A stretch of 5,605 nt of DNA from Desulfobacterales bacterium (GTDB lineage Bacteria > Desulfobacterota > Syntrophobacteria > B119-G9). Where the stretch lies: contig JALXAI010000318.1 in the NCBI GenBank assembly GCA_026992215.1, positions 1 to 5,605 on the forward strand, written 5' to 3'. The notes under the pieces were generated by a model. It did no database searches. It saw nothing but the letters and a program-made list of their open reading frames with translations, and was not told where the DNA came from. The position numbers and the translations under genes were made by a program. Below are positions 1-5,605 of the stretch, in pieces; position 1 is the stretch's first letter; every line of letters starts with the position of its first letter.

Positions 1-1283
1 AAAAGTTCAGGGCTGTTGTCCGGGAGATCAAGGAACTGAACAGGAAAGGGCGCCCGGTGCTTGTCGGAACCGTCAGTATCGAAAAGTCAGAGCAGCTCAG
101 CAAGATGCTCAAGAGGGAAGGAATCAAACACGAGGTGTTGAACGCCAAAAACCACGAAAAAGAAGCTCAAATTGTGGCCCAGGCCGGGCAGCGCGGAGCG
201 GTTACCATCTCCACCAACATGGCAGGACGTGGAACCGACATAGTGCTCGGGGAAGGAGTGGCCGAATTGGGTGGTCTCCACATAATCGGAACGGAAAGGC
301 ACGAATCGAGGCGAATCGACAACCAGCTCAGGGGTAGAGCCGGCCGCCAGGGAGATCCCGGTTCATCTCGCTTTTACCTGTCCCTGGAAGATGACCTCAT
401 GCGCATCTTTGCGGCCGACCGCATCTCCGGCCTGATGAAACGGGTCGGGATGGAAGAGGACGAACCGATAGAGCACAACCTGATAAGCAAGGCAATAGAA
501 AACGCGCAGAGGCGGGTGGAAGCTCAAAACTTTAACATGAGAAAACAACTCCTTGATTTCGATAACGTAATGAATACCCAGAGAGAGATCATTTACAAGC
601 AGAGAAGAGAAGCCCTGGAAAGTCCATCGCTGCGGCCGGCCATTATGGACATGATTGATGATCTCGTGGACGATATTGTTGATACTTACACCGACGAAAA
701 ACTCCTCCCCGAGGAATGGCAGCTGGAGGATATCGAGAAGGAAGTTGAACGCCTTTTCAACACAAAGCTCGACATGCAAAAAGTGGTTGACGACGACATG
801 GGTCAGGAGGCGTTCCGCGAGTGGCTGTCAGAGGTGGTAAAAAACAGGTACGAGGAACGGGAAAAGGAGATGGGTGAGGAGCTGATGAGAGACCTGGAGC
901 GTTTTCTCACCCTTCAGACCGTGGACATGCACTGGAAAGATCACCTGCTCGCCATGGATTACCTCAAGGAAGGTATTGGGCTCAGGGGCTACGGACAGGT
1001 AGATCCGCTTGTAGAATACAAGCGGGAAGGTCACGCTATGTTCCAGGCCATGATCGATAAAATAAAGGAAGATATAATCAGGGGATTGTTCTACATAAGG
1101 GTTGAAAGAGAGCAGGAAAGGGAACAGCTTCAGCGGGAGCAGGAGCAGCAGCCGATGTATTTTAGCCATGGTGACAGTTCTGCGCCTGCAACAAAGACCG
1201 TAAGAAAGGGGAAGAAAATTGGGAGAAACGACCCGTGTCCGTGCGGAAGTGGGAAGAAGTACAAAAAGTGCTGCGGACGTTAA
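1..1283 (+). CDS. secA: Protein translocase subunit SecA, C-terminal half (5' end outside window)
   Basis: SecA is the cytoplasmic ATPase that drives preproteins through the SecYEG channel. The reading frame is open from base 3 at the left edge, so the N-terminal half (NBD1 and the preprotein-crosslinking domain) is missing only because the window cuts it. About 426 residues are visible, roughly half of a usual SecA. In order there are: the NBD2 segment with VLVGTVSIEKSEQ just after the edge; helicase motif TNMAGRGTDI (about 213-242); motif QLRGRAGRQGDPG (324-362); the helical scaffold with NFNMRKQLLDFDNVMN; the DMHWKDHL segment (924-947) and GLRGYGQVDPLVEYKREG; a charged Glu/Gln-rich linker; and a terminal zinc-binding tail, CPCGSGKKYKKCC (1236-1274), of the CxC-x8-CC form that binds SecB or ribosomes in other species. 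No frameshift or damaged motif is seen. The 3' end overlaps argJ, an unusual neighbour. Identification is very secure. Confidence 0.98.
   Translation, partial: KFRAVVREIKELNRKGRPVLVGTVSIEKSEQLSKMLKREGIKHEVLNAKNHEKEAQIVAQAGQRGAVTISTNMAGRGTDIVLGEGVAELGGLHIIGTERHESRRIDNQLRGRAGRQGDPGSSRFYLSLEDDLMRIFAADRISGLMKRVGMEEDEPIEHNLISKAIENAQRRVEAQNFNMRKQLLDFDNVMNTQREIIYKQRREALESPSLRPAIMDMIDDLVDDIVDTYTDEKLLPEEWQLEDIEKEVERLFNTKLDMQKVVDDDMGQEAFREWLSEVVKNRYEEREKEMGEELMRDLERFLTLQTVDMHWKDHLLAMDYLKEGIGLRGYGQVDPLVEYKREGHAMFQAMIDKIKEDIIRGLFYIRVEREQEREQLQREQEQQPMYFSHGDSSAPATKTVRKGKKIGRNDPCPCGSGKKYKKCCGR
1205..1211 (+). promoter_or_regulatory. Candidate argJ ribosome-binding site inside secA
   Basis: The sequence AAAGGGG lies 7 bases upstream of the TTG at 1219 and could pair with the 16S anti-SD with one G-U wobble. 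It also encodes Lys-Gly of the SecA linker, so its purine richness could be due to coding alone. It is the main reason to prefer the TTG over the GTG at 1249. Confidence 0.4.
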
Positions 1284-2481
1284 ACTGGGAGAGATCAGGG
1301 TAAGAGGTTTTTTGGGCGCCGCGACAAGAGCGGGATTTAAGTACAGAGACAGGGACGACCTTGCAATCATATTCAGCGAAAAGCCGGCGAGAGCGGCAGG
1401 CGTTTTTACCCTCAACAAGGTAAAGGCGGCCCCGGTTTTGTGGTGCCACGAAATAATTACCAGGAACACGCCGGTTCGCGCAATAATAATAAACAGCGGA
1501 GTGGCGAACGCGTGCACGGGCACCAGGGGCTACCTTGATGTTGCTACCACCACAAACCACGTGGCAGGTGCCTTCAAAATCAAGAAATCCCAGGTGCTGG
1601 TGGCATCCACGGGGGTGATTGGAGAATTTCTAGATACGGCTTTAATTGAAAAAGCGCTCCCGGAACTCAAAAAGAAACTCTCCCCGAACTCCTGGCATGA
1701 TGTAGCTTCTGCCATAATGACCACCGACACTTTCCCGAAAATAGATTATGCCCGGGTGAATATAAATTCAAAACAAATAAATATCCTCGGGCTTGCCAAG
1801 GGTGCCGGGATGATCGCTCCCAACATGGCAACCATGCTGGCATTCGTTATCACGGACGTTGCGATTCACCAGAACATACTGCAGGAGCTGACCAGGGCCG
1901 GGGCGGCTCAATCGTTTAACAGGATAACCGTGGACGGGGACACGAGTACCAATGATACCCTGATTGTTCTTGCCAACGGCGCCGCGGGCAACAAGGCCAT
2001 TGCCAGCGTTGACAGCGACGATTGCGAACGGTTCAGGGAAGCATTAAACGGGGTTCTATTTAACCTTTCTCAAATGATTGTAAAAGACGGAGAAGGTGCC
2101 ACCAAGCACGTCGAAATAAGAGTGATCGGGGCGGTGAGCGACCGGGAAGCCGAGAAAATAGCCTTCACCGTGGCCAACTCTCCTCTTGTCAAAACCGCCA
2201 TCCACGGTGAGGATGCGAACTGGGGAAGGATTATCGCCGCGGTGGGAAGATCCGATGCCACCATTGATCCCAGCGGAATCTCGATTTATTTTGACGACGT
2301 GTGGGTGGTTAACGAGGGGATGAGTCGTGGCAAAAAAGAGGAAAAGGCCGCCGAAGAGGTATTGAAGCGAAACCATTTTGTCATAACCGTTGACCTGGGA
2401 CTCGGCACTTCCCACGCCTCGGTTTTTACCTGTGATCTTTCTCCGGAATACGTCAAAATTAATGCCGAATACAGATCATGA
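1219..2481 (+). CDS. argJ: Glutamate N-acetyltransferase / ornithine acetyltransferase ArgJ
   Basis: ArgJ transfers acetyl from N-acetylornithine to glutamate in the cyclic arginine pathway; some members also use acetyl-CoA. It is made as a proenzyme that self-cleaves into alpha and beta chains. The cleavage motif KGAGMIAPNMATML is intact, with predicted nucleophile Thr205 (codon at 1831). The oxyanion-hole motif STGVIG is present (Thr131-Gly132), as are the conserved N-terminal segment AGVFTLNKVKAAPV, NSGVANACTG, the GDTSTNDT segment, GEDANWGRI, and the C-terminal VKINAEYRS. Start choice is uncertain. TTG at 1219 has a good ribosome-binding site (AAAGGGG, 7-base spacing) and gives 420 residues. 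GTG at 1249 gives 410 residues, closer to usual family length, but has poor spacing to any SD. Either start overlaps secA (65 or 35 bases), implying coupling. No other arg gene is visible, although argJ often sits with argC, argB and argD. Whether the enzyme is mono- or bifunctional cannot be read from sequence alone. Confidence 0.96.
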   Translation: MGETTRVRAEVGRSTKSAADVKLGEIRVRGFLGAATRAGFKYRDRDDLAIIFSEKPARAAGVFTLNKVKAAPVLWCHEIITRNTPVRAIIINSGVANACTGTRGYLDVATTTNHVAGAFKIKKSQVLVASTGVIGEFLDTALIEKALPELKKKLSPNSWHDVASAIMTTDTFPKIDYARVNINSKQINILGLAKGAGMIAPNMATMLAFVITDVAIHQNILQELTRAGAAQSFNRITVDGDTSTNDTLIVLANGAAGNKAIASVDSDDCERFREALNGVLFNLSQMIVKDGEGATKHVEIRVIGAVSDREAEKIAFTVANSPLVKTAIHGEDANWGRIIAAVGRSDATIDPSGISIYFDDVWVVNEGMSRGKKEEKAAEEVLKRNHFVITVDLGLGTSHASVFTCDLSPEYVKINAEYRS

Positions 2482-2536
2482 CGGGAACGAAAGCTGACGG
2501 GTTCGATAATATCCCGGCGCAGCCAAACCTTCGAAA

Positions 2537-3484
2537 TCAACTCCCGGTTATTTTCTCAACTTCGGAACTCAGGTCGAAAAACCGGGTTTCTTTTCTATTT
2601 TCCCATGCCCGGTAGATTACCTCCGCCCTGATTTCATGAAGCGCCCTGTCTAGTTCCGCAAGCTCGCCCATTATCCCCGAAGGCATAATTTCTCTTTCAA
2701 TCGCCAGGTTTTTCAACCTGTTTATCAAGGCACTTCCCCTTACACCCTGCTTGCAAACCTCGCTGCATGTCTCGCACGAGATGCATAACCACAGGTCCGG
2801 AGACGCCAGGATCTTGTCCTCCTGGCCGAGATAATATGTTCTCATGATTTTTACGGGGTCAAAGCTTCCGATCGACCTCGAGACAATGCACGAGACGGTG
2901 CATTCCCTGCACGTCAAACATTGCGTAAAACCGGTTTCTTTAAGCCCGTCACTTACCAGGTGCTCCACCTTCAGAGTACTTGTGCTTCGTTCCGCGTTCC
3001 TTTCATTGCCTGCAGCGGCGACAAACGCTTTTTTTATAACTTCCTCAACGCTAAAAGCCTTTCCGCCTCGCCATGCTCCAAGAGCAAGAGTATATGCCTG
3101 TTTCCTCGCTTCCTGGATGTAGCGTTCGGTCTGGTCGATAAAACGCGTAAACTCGCCGGTCACGCGGTTTTCTTTTAACGCAAGGTTTCTGAAAAAATAA
3201 ATGGCGGGAGCCGGTTCCACTTTCTGCGGGCACACGTTGCTGCATTTTCTGCACTGCATGCACAGCCATATGTCGACGGATTCGAGAAGTTCTTCTTTCA
3301 TCCCGAAGGCGGTCATGCGCACCACCTTCCTGGGGTCGAGCCTGCCGACGTTCCTGTTTACCGGGCATTCCACGGTGCAAGTGTTACACGTGTAACAGCC
3401 AAGGGTACCGCTTTCGAAGAAAGCATTCACCGCGTACTTTAAATCGGAGGAAAGTGATTCTATCCTGATGGCTTCCATTTCCAT
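2537..3484 (-). CDS. Double HdrC-like [4Fe-4S] protein (two fused HdrC modules)
   Basis: HdrC carries two [4Fe-4S] clusters and relays electrons between HdrA and HdrB in heterodisulfide reductases; classical HdrC is under 200 residues. This 315-residue protein holds two HdrC-like modules. Module 1 has CxxCxxCxxxC at Cys30/33/36/40 and Cys75/78/81/85. Module 2 has the same at Cys189/192/195/199 and Cys234/237/240/244. Between them is a Lys/Arg/Ala-rich linker (about residues 110-185). All 16 cysteines are present, so four clusters are predicted. The modules align without gaps, including DIWLC versus DLWLC and RNLA versus KNLA. Module 2 lacks the Pro that follows the fourth Cys of both module 1 motifs. 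No signal peptide or membrane helix is seen, so it is probably cytoplasmic. It is last in the hdrA-mvhD operon, 22 bases after mvhD. Two ATGs compete: 3484 has SD spacing of only 3 bases, whereas 3478 (Met3) has 9. The physiological partner is unknown; it is unlikely to reduce CoM-S-S-CoB itself. Confidence 0.9.
   Translation of the reverse strand: MEMEAIRIESLSSDLKYAVNAFFESGTLGCYTCNTCTVECPVNRNVGRLDPRKVVRMTAFGMKEELLESVDIWLCMQCRKCSNVCPQKVEPAPAIYFFRNLALKENRVTGEFTRFIDQTERYIQEARKQAYTLALGAWRGGKAFSVEEVIKKAFVAAAGNERNAERSTSTLKVEHLVSDGLKETGFTQCLTCRECTVSCIVSRSIGSFDPVKIMRTYYLGQEDKILASPDLWLCISCETCSEVCKQGVRGSALINRLKNLAIEREIMPSGIMGELAELDRALHEIRAEVIYRAWENRKETRFFDLSSEVEKITGS
2543..2601 (+). terminator. Possible intrinsic terminator for secA-argJ, within the opposing gene
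   Basis: A perfect 7-bp inverted repeat, CCCGGTT (2543-2549) and AACCGGG (2580-2586), could extend inward by two A-U pairs and one G-U after a mismatch. It is followed on the plus strand by a T-rich run at 2587-2601, TTTCTTTTCTATTTT. It begins 62 bases past the argJ stop. The loop is long (30 bases, or about 22 with the inner pairs), and the site also encodes the C-terminus of the double hdrC gene, so coding constraint could explain it. Confidence 0.33.
3382..3397. repeat. Perfect 16-bp palindrome within double hdrC gene
   Basis: TGTTACACGTGTAACA is its own reverse complement. It encodes the first cluster motif (Cys30-Tyr-Thr-Cys-Asn) on the minus strand, about 90 bases after the gene start. 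It resembles an operator in form, but repeated Cys/Thr codons explain much of it. No function is assigned. Confidence 0.4.
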
Positions 3485-3487
3485 TTA

Positions 3488-3495
3488 TCCTTTTT
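3488..3495 (-). promoter_or_regulatory. Ribosome-binding site of the double hdrC-like gene
   Basis: On the minus strand AAAAAGGA lies 3 bases before the ATG at 3484 and 9 bases before a second in-frame ATG at 3478. The spacing favours initiation at 3478, which would remove only two residues (Met-Glu). Confidence 0.5.
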
Positions 3496-3506
3496 ATTGC
3501 ATACAG

Positions 3507-3917
3507 TTATGTTCCAAACACCGGACCCAGATCACGGATCTTTTCAACCCTCTCATTTATAATGCCTGTTACTTTCAAAGCCAGGCTTGACGGTGCCTGT
3601 ATCAGTTGAACTCTTTCTTCATCAATCCCTATACTTTTAAGGATCTCCCTGACGTACGCCACCCTTTTCCCGGCCAGTTCCACGCCAACTTTATACATGC
3701 AACTGTCTTCCGCACAACCGATCACGAATACCGCGTCCGCTCCTTCTTCGATAACTTTTAAAATATGTTGGGTATCAAGCCTGGAGAGGCACGGAAGATC
3801 AACAATCACGAAATCCCGAAAGGGGTTTCCGTGTCCCGAGTAACACATTCTGTCTCTGGTTTGCGCGGGACAATTCTGGCACTTGAACACAACGATCCTG
3901 GGATCAAACTCTCCCAT
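3507..3917 (-). CDS. mvhD: MvhD/FlpD-like [2Fe-2S] electron-transfer subunit
   Basis: MvhD-family proteins bind a [2Fe-2S] cluster and connect HdrA to a hydrogenase, formate dehydrogenase or other oxidoreductase. The protein has 136 residues, a usual size for the family. Family-type motifs are FKCQNC (Cys13, Cys16), LPCLSRLD (Cys43, Arg46, Asp48; compare the usual CSGRVD), the EEGADAVFVIGC segment, and GCAEDSCMY (Cys68, Cys73; compare the usual GCxxGDCHY), plus an extra Cys25. The usual His after the last Cys is Met here. The start is ATG at 3917, because AAAAGGAG sits 8 bases upstream; a GTG at 3947 would add ten residues and overlap hdrA. It lies 17 bases after hdrA and 22 bases before the double hdrC gene, as expected for one operon. 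No hydrogenase gene is visible, so the mvh symbol marks family resemblance, not a proven link to hydrogenase. Confidence 0.88.
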   Translation of the reverse strand: MGEFDPRIVVFKCQNCPAQTRDRMCYSGHGNPFRDFVIVDLPCLSRLDTQHILKVIEEGADAVFVIGCAEDSCMYKVGVELAGKRVAYVREILKSIGIDEERVQLIQAPSSLALKVTGIINERVEKIRDLGPVFGT

Positions 3918-3925
3918 AATAATTT

Positions 3926-3933
3926 CTCCTTTT
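3926..3933 (-). promoter_or_regulatory. Ribosome-binding site of mvhD-like gene
   Basis: On the minus strand AAAAGGAG lies just after the hdrA stop codon (3935-3937), 8 bases before the ATG at 3917. This near-ideal SD decides the start of the mvhD-like gene against the upstream GTG at 3947. Confidence 0.75.
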
Positions 3934-3934
3934 C

Positions 3935-5605
3935 CTACGTTAGGCACTCACCGAGTTTTCCACAGAGGGCATCTTCCTCGTACATCGCCAGGGAAATAGC
4001 CTTGCCCGGACATTCAGCCGCGCAGGCTCCGCATCCCTTGCAAAGCGCGCTGTCAATGAACGACACTCCGTCCACTATGCGCGGGACGTCAAACGGGCAG
4101 ACCCTAACACACGTGCAACACACTGCACACCTGCTTCTGTCTACCATTGCTACGATGCCACCTGCCTGCACCGTCTTGTTTCGGAGAATTGCCAGAGCGC
4201 TTGCCGCTGCCGCCTTTGCCTGCGCGATGGTCTCATCCAGGAACTTGGGGGCGTGAGCAGCCCCGCTCATGGTGATGGCGTCGTTAAAGAACTCCACGGG
4301 TTTCATCTTTGCATGAGACTCGGCAAAGAATCCGTTTTCATCCACGTCCACCGGAAATACCCGACTCACCTCCGAATTATCTGCCACCGTAGCCGTGGAC
4401 AACACGACCATGTCCGCTTCAAAAACAAGCTCTGCATCCAGTATCCTGTCTCGAACTCTTACCTGCGTTTTTTCTCCTTCCGACTCCACAACAGGGCACA
4501 TCGAAGGATCGTATCTGACAAAAAATACTCCTGCAGAAAGGGCTTCCCGGTACAGCCTTTCTTTCAGGCCGTAAGTCCTTATATCCCGATGTAATATTGC
4601 AACATTTACCCCCGGGCTAATTCTCTTCAACTCGAGAGCACCCATTATTGCCCTCGTGCAACAGACACGGCTGCAGTACGGCCTTTGCTCATCCCTTGAA
4701 CCGACACATTGAATAAATACCACGCTGCCTGCGCTGGCAATATCTCCGGATTCCTCGATCAATTTTTTTTGAAACTCCCCGAGAGTCACCACTTTGGGGT
4801 TCACGCCGTAATCGTAGTAACCGACAGGCTTGAGCTCGCCGGCTCCAGTGGCCAGATGGGTTACGCCATGAGCGATTATGCTTTTCTCGCCCGTTCGACG
4901 ATTCAGTACGACGGACTTAAAGTTGCCCCTGTATCCCTCGCTCTTAATCACTTCACTTTCAAGAAGTATTTCTATGTCAGGATGTTTTTTGACTCGACTT
5001 ACCAGGTCGTTAAGGTACGGCTTTACCGGTTCTTCTTTCCATGTTTTTAAAAAGTCACCCGCTCGCCCGCCAAGTTTTCTTTCCCTTTCGACGAGGTATA
5101 CCCTGTAGCCACCGGACGCCACCGAAAGAGCAAACTCCATTCCTGCAACTCCGCCTCCAACCACCAGCGCCGAAGGCTCCACCGTAATCGTTGTGAAGGG
5201 CAGGGAGGAAACCTTGTTCAACTTTTCGACGGAATTCTCCAGAGCTGCGCCTAACGAGAACACGTTGATCCTCGTTGAATCATTTTCGCTGCTAGCGTGT
5301 TCTCCCAGATCAACCATCTCCAGAACCTCTGCTCTCAAGCCTTCCTTCCTGATGGCTTCTTCAAACATTGACCGTCTGACCGAAAGGGCACATCCCGTTA
5401 TCAGCAACCTGCTTAGCTTTTTCTCACGAATATCTTTCAAAATCGACCTTTGCCCCGTTGCCGTGCAAAGATTTTTCACGGACCTTACCGAAGTGACTCT
5501 CGGGCAGGAACTCAGCTTTTCTCTTAGTGCCCGGATTTCCTTCGTTGATACTTCATACAGGGAACATTTGCAGATGAAAACACCGATCCTGCAATCGGCC
5601 GGAAT
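3935..5605 (-). CDS. hdrA: HdrA-like FAD/iron-sulfur oxidoreductase (N-terminus beyond window)
   Basis: HdrA is the FAD-binding core of heterodisulfide-reductase complexes, where flavin-based electron bifurcation takes place in studied members. The frame is open to the right edge; 556 residues are visible. The GTG at 5479 is not the true start, because conserved N-terminal sequence (RIGVFICKC) lies upstream of it, so probably few residues are missing. From the N-terminus: an HdrA N-domain with cluster-ligand candidates in FICKC, NLC and ITGC; a Rossmann FAD motif GGGVAG (5141-5158) followed by YLVERERKLGGRAG; a second-dinucleotide region with THLATGAGE; the HdrA signature FIQCVGSRDEQRPYCSRVCC; HRDIRTYG; and a C-terminal two-cluster ferredoxin with CxxCxxCxxxCP at 4094-4129 and 4007-4042. 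The ferredoxin domain inserted into the flavin domain of methanogen HdrA is absent. It is first among the visible operon genes, followed by mvhD-like. A QmoA/QmoB-type role is an alternative. Confidence 0.93.
   Translation of the reverse strand: MPADCRIGVFICKCSLYEVSTKEIRALREKLSSCPRVTSVRSVKNLCTATGQRSILKDIREKKLSRLLITGCALSVRRSMFEEAIRKEGLRAEVLEMVDLGEHASSENDSTRINVFSLGAALENSVEKLNKVSSLPFTTITVEPSALVVGGGVAGMEFALSVASGGYRVYLVERERKLGGRAGDFLKTWKEEPVKPYLNDLVSRVKKHPDIEILLESEVIKSEGYRGNFKSVVLNRRTGEKSIIAHGVTHLATGAGELKPVGYYDYGVNPKVVTLGEFQKKLIEESGDIASAGSVVFIQCVGSRDEQRPYCSRVCCTRAIMGALELKRISPGVNVAILHRDIRTYGLKERLYREALSAGVFFVRYDPSMCPVVESEGEKTQVRVRDRILDAELVFEADMVVLSTATVADNSEVSRVFPVDVDENGFFAESHAKMKPVEFFNDAITMSGAAHAPKFLDETIAQAKAAAASALAILRNKTVQAGGIVAMVDRSRCAVCCTCVRVCPFDVPRIVDGVSFIDSALCKGCGACAAECPGKAISLAMYEEDALCGKLGECLT

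Noticed and set aside
363..779. Minus-strand open frame of 138 codons inside secA
   Set aside because: It is fully antisense to conserved SecA sequence, with no plausible ribosome-binding context or domain.
828..1523. Long open frame on the minus strand (231 codons) across the secA-argJ junction
   Set aside because: It lies opposite two genes with strong family motifs, its product shows no recognisable domain, and it spans the junction of unrelated genes.
2482..2516. Imperfect inverted repeat CGGGA/TCCCG with inner CGAA/TTCG between the converging stop codons
   Set aside because: Stems are short and interrupted, and no T run follows on either strand, so it is a weak terminator candidate.
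3918..3947. GTG at 3947 as the mvhD start
   Set aside because: It would overlap the hdrA end and place the strong SD (AAAAGGAG) inside the gene; the ATG at 3917 has ideal spacing and matches family N-termini.
3765..4256. Plus-strand open frame of 163 codons opposite mvhD and hdrA
   Set aside because: It is antisense to conserved cysteine motifs in both genes, and its translation looks like a shadow with no family resemblance.
5477..5479. GTG as the start of the hdrA-like gene
   Set aside because: The frame is open upstream to the window edge and encodes the conserved HdrA N-terminal RIGVFICKC segment, so this GTG is an internal Val codon.
1..5605. tRNA, rRNA, CRISPR array, insertion sequence or phage elements
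   Set aside because: No cloverleaf-like segment, regularly spaced repeats, transposase or integrase was seen on either strand; the window is almost wholly covered by five conserved genes.

Overview
The window suggests an anaerobic, chemotrophic bacterium, most likely a Clostridia-type Bacillota of the Peptococcaceae/Moorella kind. This rests on a bacterial SecA with a CxC-x8-CC tail and a heterodisulfide-reductase-like (Hdr) gene set. The taxonomic call is inference; no rRNA or other phylogenetic marker beyond SecA is present.

Plus strand, left part: the C-terminal half of secA (preprotein translocase ATPase) runs in from the left edge and ends at 1283. It overlaps argJ (glutamate/ornithine N-acetyltransferase of arginine biosynthesis), which runs to 2481. 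The argJ start lies inside the secA zinc-tail coding region, so the two are almost certainly co-transcribed and probably translationally coupled. A possible intrinsic terminator for this pair lies at about 2543-2601, inside the 3' end of the opposing gene.

Minus strand, right part: three closely spaced genes are read right to left, an HdrA-like flavin/iron-sulfur protein (cut by the right edge, probably near its N-terminus), an MvhD/FlpD-like [2Fe-2S] subunit and a double HdrC-like ferredoxin subunit. Gaps are 17 and 22 bases, each downstream gene has a purine-rich ribosome-binding site, and there is no internal promoter-sized gap, so this looks like one operon. The two gene groups converge with 55 bases between stop codons.

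Working model (inference): HdrA-like carries FAD and [4Fe-4S] clusters, MvhD-like passes electrons between HdrA and a redox partner, and the double HdrC-like protein provides a four-cluster electron wire. No HdrB (the catalytic CCG-domain subunit), hydrogenase or formate dehydrogenase is visible. The electron donor and acceptor are therefore unknown from this window and may be encoded upstream of hdrA beyond the right edge. The most distinctive points are the gapless internal duplication of HdrC, the lack of the inserted ferredoxin domain in HdrA, and the absence of HdrB between or after these genes.

No tRNA, rRNA, CRISPR array, insertion sequence or attachment site was recognised. There is no gene-free stretch over 300 bases.
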